From assembly GCA_007449985.2 (NCBI GenBank), contig VIIQ02000190.1, positions 28,377 through 92,376 of the forward strand: 64,000 nt of DNA, in the 5' to 3' direction. The position numbers and the translations under genes were made by a program. Shown in pieces: positions 10,706-22,196 of the stretch; position 1 is the stretch's first letter, and every line of letters starts with the position of its first letter. This DNA is from Desmodesmus armatus. Its lineage: Eukaryota > Chlorophyta > Chlorophyceae > Sphaeropleales > Scenedesmaceae. Under the pieces are notes generated by a model. The model was not told the DNA's origin. It searched no databases and worked only from the letters and a program-made list of their open reading frames with translations.

Positions 10706-13700
10706 ATGAATAGAGGCTTCAGGGGAGGGGATGCTGCTGAGCCTGTGGCAGTGCTGCAGGCTGCCATCCAGCAGCTTGCACAACGCGACCAGCAGGCCCA
10801 TGAGCCAGCACCAGCAGAACGGGCCCCGCCAGCAGTGGAGGTGCCCCTGTTCATCCCTGCTGACTACTTCCAGGGGGCAAGGCAGGGCTACTACTTTGGC
10901 ACTGGGGACCAAGGCACTGGGTATGTGCTGCACATCCTCCTGCAGTCTCAGGCACTCTGTGTTGAGGGCTTGTTTTGGCCTTCGTCCTGTCGCCACATGG
11001 CATCTGCTGCTGACCGTTGCTGCCCTGGAATGAGTCTGACGGTCCCTGCACGCTGCATGCTGTGCTGACTTCCAGCTACTACCGTGATGAGCAGCAGGAG
11101 CTGGAGCCAGAGGCAGCAGCAGGGCGGGCCCAGCTGGACCCTGAGGAGCTGCTCAGGCAGGCAGAGCAGCAGGCAGAGGCAGCAGAGGTGGGGTTGTTAT
11201 GCTTGGCAGCTTCCAGCATCTGGTGAATTAGCTGGATCAGGGACAGAAGCTGCCAGGCTGTGCAGCAGCACCAGTGCTGCAGTTGCTCTGCTTGCAGGGG
11301 GCATCAACATCCAGATTGTACAATAGTAGCGTAACACAGCATTGCCACTCAAGATATCAATGGCACCTACAGGCACGTAGGAGAAGAATCCTCCCAACAA
11401 TAACAGCAGCAGCAGCGCGTGACATCCCTGCAACAGATGTTGGGAGACACGTGCGTATGTAGCACGCAAGCCTTCACAGCTGTCGTCGGTTTGGTTGTGC
11501 ACCTCAGTCTCCTGCCTGCTGCCGCCTGCTGCGCTGTGCCTGCTCTGTTGCAGGTGCAGCTCATGGACGAGAAAGGGCTGCGCAAGATGCTGAATGCCTT
11601 TGAAAAGAGGGTGCGTGTCAGGCATGTGACCACGTGCAGCAGCTACACCGGCACCTGACACAAAGCATCACAGCAGGGAGGGCACCAGCGCAGAAGCCAT
11701 GCAATCACCAGCAACCGTGCGACCACCAGCAAAAGCAGTGGGACCACCAGCAGCGGCAGCAGTGAGACCAGCAGTTGAAGCAGCTGCCGTGTGCAGCCGC
11801 TTGTCTCACAGGCTCTTGGGGGCAGCAGGCTCTTGGGGGCAGCATGGAAGGCGTACATGTTGAGGATATGGGTTTGAGCGGGTGTGGTTGCCGCACATAG
11901 AACTGCTGAGTCTCGTTATGCTGCGCTGCTGCTGCCACCGTGCTGTCTTGCATTTGCCGCCGCTGCCGTGTTTCCTGCAGGCCAAGGAGAACCTTGAGCT
12001 GCGCATGAAGTATGCTGATGAGCCCATGAAGTTCATTGAGAACGAGGTGGACCTGCTCAGCATGCTGAGAGGACTGGCACAGGTAGGTGCAGGGGGGGGA
12101 TAAGGGCACAGCCCGGGGGGGGGGGGGGCTGGCACAGGTAGGCATGGGGTGTGTGTGTGTGTGTGTGGGGGGGGGGGGATGATGACCCAGGTACAGATGC
12201 AGGTATCCCTGCTGGGCTGACCTTGTGCTGTGGGTGGGTGTGGGAGGCAGGAGTGGGTTCTTTGGGAAGGTGCCCCATGGATGAATTGTGTTCTACTTGT
12301 GGTCTTTGCCTGCTGCCGCTGCTGCGCTTGCAAGAACACAGCGCCGCAGCTTGTGTGGCCCGCTGTTTTGTGTGCCATGTGGTGTGTTTCACGTGTCATG
12401 GTCACAGGCAGGCTGCCTCAATTGCGGGTTGGGTCGACCACCATGTTTGGGTGCGGTTGCGGCCACCAGCTGGTGTTTGTCGGCTGCTGCTGTTGCAGCC
12501 CACTCGCGTGGACAACACCGCCACTGCTGTTGCCGTCGCCGCTGCTGCAGGTTGCTGCCGACCCCAACACGCTGTACCCCATCCTGATTGACAGCCCTGC
12601 TGTGTCCACGCTGGCTAGTCTGTTGAGCCACGACAACACTGACATTGCAGTGGAGGTGCTTGACCTGCTGGAGCAGCTCACCGATGCAGGTGTGTGTAAG
12701 ATATGAGTTGCATCCAACACATACATGCCATGATGACCAGTCAAGTTGATGATGACAGGGTAGTGTTGCTGTGTGTGTAGACACAGGGAGTGTGTCTGTG
12801 TGTGTGGCGGGGGGGGGGGGTGGATAAAGCTGAAAATGTGCTTCAGCTATCATGGTTGGGTGCGGAAGAGGGGCCGGCCGGTTGACGTGCAGCACTGGTG
12901 GCCACCTGAAGATGACATGGTGTGTCAGGTGGGGGGTGGGGGGGGGGGCAACAAGAGTGCTTGTGGAACCCCTTCCAAGGGTCATTCATAGGTCAGTCAG
13001 TTTTTCCATTTTTTGTTTTGATTGGGCTTACTTGTCATCATCACTGATGACTTGACTGACCAATCAAAACACGATATTGAAAAACTGACCGACTTCTGAA
13101 AGACACTTGGAAGGGGGTGGCCCAGTCAGGCCGGCATGCACCATGTCTCTCCACACTGGCTGCTGTACACCCGCACTTGTCACTCAAGGTAGCGGCATCA
13201 ACAATCGATCAGGCACACCTGAAATAATTCCTCTGACACCCCTCCAACCTTTCCCCCCTTCTTTCTGCGCCCCTCGTCAATATTGCCCCTCTGTCCCATC
13301 TCTCCCCCTGCCCCCCCCCCTTATCATCAGACGAGGAACAGGACAGCTAGGCAGTAGCCAGTGCCCTTGTTGACGCACTGGTTGATTTTAACGCCCTGGA
13401 GCTGCTGTCCTTCCATCCCCTCCTTCCATCTCGGCTGCTGCACCCCCCCCCCCCTCGAGTCCCCCCCACCCCCCACCCCACCCCCTCCCTCCATGCGGCT
13501 CAAAACTCTGTCACCCCCCCCCCCCTTCCCGTGTCACCAGATGAGGAGGAGGACAATGAGGCTGTAGCTGGTGCCCTTGTTGATGCCCTGGTTGAGTCCA
13601 ATGCACTGGAGCTGCTGGTGGAGCGGCTCACAAAGCTGAATGAGGCTGTGGATGAGGAGGCGGCAGCAGTCAACAACGCACTGGCAGTCATTGAACACGC

Positions 13701-16700
13701 AGTGGAGGTGAGGGGGATAGCAGGAGTGAGGTCGCAGCAGCTGAACGAGGCTGTGGACGGGGGGGGGGGACTCAGTGAAGGTGGGGGGGGGGCACTCAGT
13801 GACAGCAGGAGTGTGGTTGCGGGAGCAGCAGCTGGGTGTAGCCCCAGCATGTTGCTAGTATCAGGGGAGAACATGGCGTGTGGGGTTTGTACAGACAGCT
13901 GACCTATACGTTGTTGCGAGCCGCATTGCTTGGAGTTTGCTGCCTCAGCATAGTTGCCCTGCGTTGGCGGCTTGAGGGGCTCACACAGAGCTCCACGTGT
14001 AAGCAGGCAGTGCAGCCAGGCAGGCAGGGTGGACGCATGCAGCTTTAACACCTGAATGAAGTATGGGTGAGCATTTAAGCGACACTCAATCAGAATTTGT
14101 TTGGTGTATTCAGAGAACATGAGTTCAAACCTTTGCTTATAGCGCCAAGCTACCTCACGCTGTTCTGTAGTGCATTGACGGTGTGAGCTATGCTGTTGTT
14201 GTGCTATGCCGTGCTATGCTGTGCTGTGTGCTGCCCCCGTCTGCAGCTGCGTCCCCAGCTAGCTGTGTCAGTGCTCCAGCGCACCAAGCTGCTCAAGTGG
14301 CTGCTGGCCCGTGTGAAGGTGAAGGGCAGCGACAGCAACAAGCAGTACGCCAGCGAGCTGCTGGCTATTCTCATGCAGGTGAGGGAGGGTTTGGGGGGGG
14401 GGGGGCAGTGTAGGGACTGTGAGGGAGGGAGAGAGAGGGGGGCCACTATCTGGATTGCTTGCGCGGCAATCAGGCATGCGATGCAGCTCATCCTCTGCCC
14501 TGTTCGGCACTCCCTTACCTCCATTGTTTTGGAAGTCCTTCGGTCCCTGTCATTTTGTCACCATCTGTCTGTACTGCTGCTCTCCCCCCCCCCCTCCCCA
14601 CAGGGTCATGAGTCCAACCAGGCTCTGTTGGGCAAGAGCAACGGCATAGATGTGCTGCTGGTGTGCCTGGCCGGGTTCAAGTCCAAGGAGCCTGCTGATG
14701 AGTTGGAGCATGAGACATTGGAGAACATGTTTGACGCACTCTGCTCATGCCTGCTGCTGCCAGCTAACAGGTGCGGGGGGGGGGGGGGTAGGGGGGGGTC
14801 TATTTTTTATATTCTGGCATCTTAGCACAATTAACAGACCTTTGTGAACGCGGAACAATGGCAGAGTGTTGATGTTGGTGTCAGAGGACGCGTAGTTTGC
14901 ATTCATCCAGCCTCATGACTGCAACGTCGTATCTGTTCAGATGTGGGTGCCTGCTCATGTGCCGAAGTAATAAACACTGTCTGTCCACGCTGTGCTGTGC
15001 TGTGCTGTGCTGTGCTGTGCCGTGCCATGCCCACTAACCCAGGTCAGCATTTGTTGAGCTCGAGGGTGTTGAGTTGATGCACCTGCTGCTCAAGGGCAAG
15101 AAGAGCAGCAGGTATGGAGCAATCAAGGCCATCGACTTTGCAACAACAAGGTGGGCAGAAGGAGGGAGGGAGAACAGCCAGCACCCTGCTGAGGCAAAGC
15201 CTCTCCATCCTTTTGGTTTGCCTGATTGTTGTGTGTGTGGCCTGCCTGTGGGACCCCCCACCCCAAGTTCACTTACATCCTCTTTCTGATCCTGCCCCTG
15301 TCCCCCTCCCCCCAACTTAACCCCAGGTCTCCCCCCGCGTGTGACCGTCTGGTTGAAGCTGGTGCGCTGGCGCAGCTGTTTGCCATCCTGATGGGTCGCA
15401 GCAAGATCAAGAACATCAAGGGGGAGGCGGGGGACAAGGACGTGGTGCGGGAGGTGGAGGAGCGGTGCATCAGCATCATCAGCAACCTCTTCCAGGTGGG
15501 TAATGCTGAAGTAGGGGGTTCGTGAACCTGGGTCAAGCCTTGTTGCAAGTGCGGATGGGGGTGGGTGGTGGAACAAAAGCAAACCATGTTTTCATCTTCG
15601 CGTCAGGGCGGCTGGCATACGGCCCCTGCAGAGTCTGAGCAGTGGTGGCACTGCCATCAGCCACGTTCACGCCATGGGTATGGGGTTGGGGAGGGGGGAC
15701 GGCAATTCCAAGCAAAGAACAGAGCAGCCTCAGCGCATCATTCTGACTTTGCTAGGTTGGCCTGACAGTGTGTGCCTGGTCCACTCTGCTGATCTATCCT
15801 GTTCTGGATGCTGTGCTGTGCTGTGCTGTGTGTCATCAGGGTGTGACCAAGACGAGCCGCAAGGAGCGCCTGGCTGCAAAGTTTGTGGAGGCGGAGTTTG
15901 AAAAGGTCGACAGGCTCATGGAGATTGCATTCAGGTGGGCGGGGGAGGGATATGGGTGTAGGTGGGCGCATCTGGTCTGCCGTTAGCGAGTATGTACGGG
16001 GGGTTCTGGAGGGGGGCAGGGTGGTAAGGTCTTATGCCTTTCTGCCCAGGGGGAAGGCAGTTGCTACTGTGGCTGCAGCCGAGTCGCAGTCAATGCTTGC
16101 GCCCCACAAGCTGCCTGCTTGTGCAAGAGGAGCCACCCACAAGGGGGGGGGGGGGCATGGGGCCTGACACCTCATCAAACAGCGCGTTGCGCCGGTCAGT
16201 GTGTACTTTGCAATCAAAATCTGGCCTGCGAGGTTGGCCAGACTGGGGAAGAGCGCTTGACAAGAGGGAGCGGCCAGGAGCCACAACACCTACATTGAGA
16301 CAACGCATGTGTAGTATGCTGCCCCATATTTCTCAGAGTCCCCCCCCCCCTGACCACCACCAATAATGTGCACCACCACAACAGTGTCTCTCCCCTGCCC
16401 CGCTTCATGTATGCTGATGCTGTGGCTGCTGTTGAGTCCCAGCTGACCTCTGAGGCGGAGCTCATCAATGACGAAGTAGATTGGGATGAGCTGGCTGAGG
16501 GGCGGCACCATGCAGGGCTCTTCCCATGGCAGTGCTGCCCCATGGACCGCCACCGCCGCCACCAACCATGTGCTTTCACAATTCTGGCTTCTGTCCCCCC
16601 CCCCCTCCCACACACACTTTGGATGGTTGATGCATTGGCTGGATGCACTCGCTGTGTCTACACACAGGTATGCTGATGCCGTTGCTGCTGTTGAGTCCAA

Positions 16701-17993
16701 GCTGGCGGAGGAGGCGGAGCTCATTGATGAGGAAGTGGATGAGGACGAACTGGCTGAGGGGCGGCACGATGCAGGACTGTTCACGCTGCAGTGCTGCATG
16801 GTCATCACGGCAGCACTCTGGTCAACAGGAGACACGGGACTGCGGCGCCGCCTGCTGGCCTGCCTGCATCAGCGGGCACAGACGCTGGAGATGGTCCGGT
16901 GAGGGTCGGGGGGGGGGGGGGGCAGGAAGGCGGGCAGAAACGGAGGTTTGGGGGGGGGGGAGGGGGGGTTGCAGCAGAGGTGTGGTTGGGGGCGGGAAGG
17001 AGGGCTGCGTTGCGGGGGTGAGAGGAGGGGGCAGGCCAATGGAGCATCACGGCAGCACTAGGGTCCGCAGGAGACACAGGACTGCAGCGCCGCCTGCTGG
17101 CCTGCCTGCACCAACGGGCACAAACGCTGGAGATGGTCCGGGGAGATAAGGGGAGGGAGCAGCGAATGGGGCAGAGATGGAGTACGAGAGGGCTGAGAGG
17201 ACGGGGGGGGGGGGGGGAGGGCAGTAGAGGTGCGTGTTCTGGGAAGGAGTGTTGTGGCGAGGGGGTAAAAGCAGGGGCCAGGCCAAGGGAGCGGCTGTAG
17301 AGGGCTAAGCATGAAAGAAATGGTTGACCTGTGTGCTGTGCTGATGATGTGTCGTGCTGTGCCATGCTGTGCTGTGCCGTGCAGTGGTGTGTTGCGTGAG
17401 TACTACTTCAGCCTGGGTGATGAGGGGGCCCTGGAGGAGCGGCAGAGGCAGCTGCAGCGCCTGTCGCAGCTGCTGGCGGGGTTGGGGGTGGACATTGCAG
17501 CAGAGGTAGCAGAGCGAGGCGGCACCGAGGTGGCAGCAGCAGATGCTGATGCGGATGGGGATGGGGAGCAGGTGAGCCCCGCGCGCGCGCGGGGGGGGGG
17601 GGGGGGCAAACTGGCCTTGGATGTGTTCGTCTATGGGTCAGCCCTGTTTGCCTGTTGGCTTTTTCAACAGGCAAACTGGGCTACCCCATAGGCTGAAGTT
17701 TGTACAGGGCTCGCTTGGTGTAATGGCATGCAGCCTGTCTTGCAGCCTAGCAATATAAGTGTTGCAGGTGCACCCAATAGCACTTCCCAGGCATTGGCAT
17801 TCCCACCTGGCTGTATGGGGACTGTCAGTGAAGGATGAGTATTGCTCGACCGACAGCAAAGGCACTTGTGCTGTGCAGCTTGTACACTTGCTTTGTGCCT
17901 GGAGCTTGCTGGTCAACACTAAGTGCCTCCCCCCTGTTGCCTGGAGCTTGATTTTTTCACCATGACCTGCCCTCACGCCCCCTGTTGCCCTGC

Positions 17994-18035
<42 letters not shown>

Positions 18036-18951
18036 TTGCCTGCAGGCTGCTGGTCCTGCTGATGAGGGTGAGGCAGACATGGAGCTGGAGGATGAGGGCC
18101 GCCCCCCACTGCCACCTGACGAAGAAGACGCAGGCGCATCACAGCAGCAGCAGGAGCAGCAGATAGACCACCAGCACGGCAACGGCGTCAGCGAGCAGCA
18201 GCAGCAGCAGCAGCGACAGCAGCAGCTCTCGCCGCCGCCTGACAGGCAGCAGCAGCAGCAGCACAAGCAGGAAGCAGCAGCGGTCGAGCCGGCAGCGAAG
18301 CAGCGCAGCCGCGGGGACAGAGGCAGGCATGGGGATGAGCCAGCAGCTGCTCGTGATAGGGACCGGGACAGGGACCGGCACAAAGACAGGGAGGCGGAGC
18401 GGGAGCGGGACAGGCACAGAGACAGGCCGAAGGACAGGGACAGAGGGGAGCGGGGTGACAGGGGGGAGCGCGAGCGGGGCGACAGGGACAGGGACAGGGG
18501 GGATCGTGAGCGGGAGCGCAGCGAGAGGGATCGGGAAAGAGAGCGGCGCGGGAAAGACAGGGACAAGCAAGATAGCAGGTGGGTGCGGCAACATCGTGTG
18601 TGTGTGTGGATGTGTCTGTTGTATGCTGGGCAGTGTTGGGGTGCGGGCCGGCTGTTTCTTGCAGTGCCGCTGCTGACACTGAAGAACACAGGTCATGACT
18701 CTGTGCGTCACAAACAGTGAGCTATGACTGCCAACGCATACATCAGGACATACCGCGCCAGCAGTAGTTGCCCCCATACCCCAAAGTTGCAAGATGCTCA
18801 TCATGTTGCTGTGTCTGCCTGCAGGAGCCGTCGCCGCAGCCGCAGCAGGAGCAAAAGCAGGAGCAAAAGCCCCCACGATAGGAGGGAAGATGCGCACAGA
18901 CACGGCAGCAGCAGCAAGCACAAACGCAGGCGGCGGTCGGAGTCTCGCTAG
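10706..18951 (+). CDS. CTNNBL1: CTNNBL1, beta-catenin-like spliceosomal protein with an RS/RD tail
   Basis: Fifteen exons: 10706-10920, 11076-11187, 11554-11610, 11981-12082, 12551-12689, 13541-13707, 14247-14378, 14604-14770, 15043-15150, 15327-15495, 15840-15934, 16668-16898, 17385-17571, 18046-18578 and 18825-18951. All phases match (2541 nt, 846 aa). Residues 1-610 align along their whole length with CTNNBL1, an armadillo-repeat protein of the Prp19/CDC5L complex in the activated spliceosome. Examples are MKFIENEVDLLSML, IDVLLVCLAGFKSKEP, CSCLLL and FEKVDRLMEIAF. The human protein ends near residue 563; here a tail of about 240 residues follows, with an acidic and poly-Gln part (628-about 720), long Arg-Asp/Arg-Glu repeats (about 725-805) and an Arg-Ser end (SRRRSRSRSKSRSKS). 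The tail resembles U1-70K or SR proteins, so nuclear speckle localisation is likely. Truncated exon copies lie in introns 5, 6, 11 and 12. Confidence 0.94.
13331..13410 (+). pseudogene. dead copy of CTNNBL1 exon 6 start
   Basis: Eighty bases after a TCATCAG acceptor align without gaps to the first 80 bases of exon 6 (13541-13620), sharing GTGCCCTTGTTGA and CTGGAGCTGCTG. In the exon frame the copy hits a TAG after six codons, so it cannot replace the exon. A poly-C tract precedes both the copy and the true exon. Confidence 0.8.
16383..16550 (+). pseudogene. open truncated copy of CTNNBL1 exon 12, 5' part
   Basis: From 16409, about 140 bases align to the first part of exon 12 (16668 on): YADAVAAVES is identical and ELINDEVDWDELAEGRHHAGL is close. 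The acceptor AG directly before the copy is changed (CATG instead of CAGG). An ACAACAG at 16376-16382 would splice in phase and add eight codons. The copy has no stop in frame but also no clear donor. It could be a relic or a rarely used alternative exon. Confidence 0.75.
17044..17145 (+). pseudogene. dead copy of CTNNBL1 exon 12, 3' part
   Basis: About 100 bases repeat the end of exon 12 (16799-16898), including CGCCGCCTGCTGGCCTGCCTGCA and GAGATGGTCCG. The donor GT is mutated to GG. Together with the 5' copy in intron 11, it brackets the true exon. Confidence 0.8.
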
Positions 18952-19509
18952 GGATTCACACCCGGGCCAGCCTGGTTCTTTAGTGATGCTGACAGCTTGC
19001 AGAGTTGTGGCTGTTGCTGTTGTGGGTACAGCCATGCATGCCTGGACTTAGTCGCTGCCTTTGGGGCCAGTTCCAGTGGTCTGTCAACGCTGCCATATGC
19101 AAGCAGTTGGTTGGCAGGTGTATCCGTACTCCTCACAAGGTCGGCATGTCAGCAGTCATGATGCTGTGCCCCAGCAGTTGTGCTATGGTTCTGGATGTAT
19201 ACGGTCCCGATCATGGTCGGTGATTAATGGTGCCTGCTCAGGCTGGTTGTGGTTGCCCGTCGAGCCTCTTGCCGCCTTGTATAGTACTAGTACAGTACAA
19301 GTGTACTGCTGCTCTAGGGTGTAAGATGGGGTTTGGTTTGTTCAAAGCTGAGTAGGAGTCATGGGTGGTTGCCTGCGTTATGTTTTTCAGTTGCGGACGC
19401 AAAGTTTCACTGTGCTCCTGTCCCTTGAGCCAAGCGTGTATAACCGCCATTCGCTTTCCAGCAGCAGCAAGCCATCCAGCATGTAACAGAGACAGCTCGG
19501 TTATCGGGA
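18952..19509. other. CTNNBL1 3' UTR and GT92-like gene promoter
   Basis: Contains the probable 3' UTR of CTNNBL1 up to the TGTAA at 19320, then about 190 bp upstream of the next start. A short direct repeat, AGTACTAGTACAGTACAAGT, lies near 19283. No further gene was seen. Confidence 0.5.
19320..19324 (+). terminator. TGTAA polyadenylation motif of CTNNBL1
   Basis: TGTAA lies 369 nt after the CTNNBL1 stop and before the next gene, as expected for a chlorophycean poly(A) signal. Assigned from position only. Confidence 0.45.
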
Positions 19510-21402
19510 ATGATTCGTTCGCAAAAGTTCTTGAATACTGTGTTGGCTCTGCTGGTGCTTTCGCACGCCCTAGAGCCGACGGTTGCTCGTGTAGTGGATG
19601 ATGCCAGCTTTGGCATCACTCGCTACGACTTCAGGGGCGTCTGGAACAGTGTTCCGGGTCTCTTGACAGTGTACCTACGTCCAGTATGCATTGGCCGGAC
19701 CCTATTCGTGCGGGGTGTGATGGGGGTGATGACAGTCAAGATGGAAGCAGACAGTACAGACAGATACACAGCTCCAGCTGCCCTGGTCGACTACAACTGG
19801 GGCTTGCGGCTGGTTGACAGGTCAACAAACTCCAGCACAAAGGTCAAGGTGTACAAGGCAGTGGACAAGGGGGAGAGGACCCTCACCTACAGTCAGCTGG
19901 AGGCACAGTTGCAGGTACCCAACCAACTCGACCTCTTTGTCGAGGGCAGCCCATGGAGACATGAACTGTACCTTCCGGACTGCGTGTTGTCAGCAGACTA
20001 CGAGGACCATCCTCTTAAGCAGATGCCTGGGGCTTTGTTCAACGACAAGCACTGGCTGGTAGTGATGCTGCCCCGCACACTACCTATCCCTGCAGCGCAG
20101 TACAGCCAGCTGGTGCTGAGCCACATGCGGTACCATCAGAAGCTGGGCTTTGCAGGCACACTGCTGCTGTGTGACCTGCACCAAGCATACGACCTCTCCC
20201 AAGTGCAGGAGGTCAATCAGGCCCTGGAGCAGGACAGCATCGTCATGTGGCCCTGGGTACGTAGGCGTGGTTTGAGTGGGGGTGGGTTGACAGGGACGGG
20301 GGTTGGTGTGAAAGAGGGGGGAGTGATGCAGCTGATTTGTTGCTGTTGAGTGTATTGCTAATGGTGTGCTAGAGTAGCCTTGCCAGCCCATGTGTTCAGC
20401 ACCAAAGGGCTGAGTAGGACACCTTTGATGGCATGGAGGAGAGGCGCACACGGTGCGGTGTGCCAGGCGCTGTGGATGTAAGCAGCAGCAGCACTATGCA
20501 GAGACCGACATACGCCGCATGCATCTGCCACTGGTGGCATCTCGCCATGAACCCAGACTGAAACACCTGCATGCTTGTGCTGCTGTGCCGTTGCCCTGCA
20601 GGCCCACGAGCACCCCAGGGACCCCCGCCAGATGTACTGGCAGGTACCACGCTATCAGCTGGTGACAGTAGCAGCCTGGGGCCATGCCATGCGAGCAGCA
20701 TACCTAGACGTTGATGACTTCCTGGTCCTGCCGAGTGGCCAGCCGGTTACGGAACCCGGCAGCTGCCTAGCCCTGCAGACCAACCAGCAGGACATGCTGC
20801 ATCAGGTACACTGGGAGGCCAGCTTGCCCCCCAGGGCCGTTGTGACAGTCAGCAGCGGGCAACCCGCTGCTGCCGTCCCCACAGGCAGCAGTCAGGACAG
20901 CAGTAGCGACGCCCAGGCGGCTGCAGCAGCAGTGCTGCGTGTGCCTCGCTTCGATGCGCTGCTGAGGGACAGCGACTGCAGCTCCGCCGAGCTGTGTGCG
21001 CAGAAGCACCTTCACTGGTTTGAGCAGACCGGTGCGAAGCTGGCTGTCAGCCCATGTCCTGTTGAACAGGGCGGCATCAGGGCCAGCCGCAGGCCGGTGG
21101 TGACACCGCACGAGGTTGTTGCCATGCGTGTGTACACGGCATCACCGCGTGGGGGCAAGCTGGCAGGCCCCAACAGCAGCCCTAGCTGTGCGTACATGCT
21201 GCATATAACCAACCTGCTGGGGCCTGCCAAGCCCTGGGGTAAGACTGTTGATGCGGAATGGGCGGCGCCGAGTGGGGATGGGGTGGGGCGTGTGCAGTTC
21301 CAGGCAGGGCAGCTGCCGAAAAGGCAGACGCTGGTAGAGTGCCAGGTGCAGAACAGTGGTGAGGGGTTGGTTGGGCCTGAAGAGGCCATTGGTGTGATGT
21401 AG
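19510..21402 (+). CDS. GT92/DUF23-like glycosyltransferase, type II membrane protein, two exons
   Basis: Exons 19510-20256 and 20602-21402 join in phase 0 (MWPW|AHEH) to give 515 aa. The N-terminus (FLNTVLALLVLSHAL) is a signal anchor or signal peptide, so the protein probably faces the ER/Golgi lumen. The first half has LVVMLPRTLPIPAAQY and a SHMRYHQKLGF segment. The second half has WQVPRYQLVTVAAWGHAMR followed by AAYLDVDDFLVLP, an Asp-x-Asp-Asp motif that fits the metal/nucleotide-sugar site of GT92 (DUF23) and related GT-A enzymes. The family call rests on overall layout and this motif, so it is moderate. The single intron (345 bp) has no G- or C-tracts. The gene converges with the P5B ATPase. 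Confidence 0.62.
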
Positions 21403-22196
21403 ATAATATTTTGGTGCTGCAACACGCACCAACCACTGCTAGCAACGAAGCACATGGAATGACGTGGCTTGTTCTGACATGTTGTGGGCTCCAGTGCCAT
21501 GTCAGTCAGTCCATGCGGGGGCAGCTGTGCATGTGCCAACACGACACTCCTCATGATGCCAGGAGCCTGGTGCAGGTCTAGTTCGCTTCCCCTCAAACCT
21601 TCACACTTTGTACACGCAGTCAGCATGCTGTTGCAGGAGTGGGTTTTGAAACGGAAATTGCTACTGGACCTTGTTGGATGCTTTGAACAGTGCTGGCAGC
21701 GAACGGTCATTGAGCATCAGCCACTGTTAGAAATCTGGACCGACAATCTCACAACGTAGTCTGCATTGAAGCACTGCTTTCACACATCAACTCATGTGAA
21801 AATAACAACAGATGACAGGACACACCAAGTCAGATGACAAAAACAGCAGATGACCAGAACAACAATCACACACCAAATGAGTTGCACTATATGTGCCGCA
21901 GTGCCCGCACGACATCAATGGCAGGCAGTCCCCCAGGGCCTGCCTGACTGTGGCCAATGACGCCCAACAGATCTCACAGACAAAACAAGGGGTACTTGCA
22001 CCCAGTATCACAGCTCTGGACAGAACAAGAACGCACACACCCAGCATGCCAAGGTGTACACCGTTGGTCAGACCAATGCGGTCACCATCTTCCCATGCCA
22101 TAAACCTGATCAACCCCTAGTCAACTGCCAAGCACACTCTCACATTGCAAAAAAAAACAACAAAACCAAACCACTCCAGACATGCCACAACTTCCT
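21403..22196. other. convergent intergenic region
   Basis: Lies between the stop of the plus-strand glycosyltransferase and that of the minus-strand ATPase, so both 3' UTRs and terminators are here. No TGTAA motif, repeat or extra gene was recognised. Confidence 0.45.

Noticed and set aside
17973..19035. Long minus-strand frames (Ser/Arg/Leu- and Ala/Leu/Val-rich) opposite the CTNNBL1 tail
   Set aside because: They are antisense reflections of the RD/RS and poly-Gln codons of exon 14.
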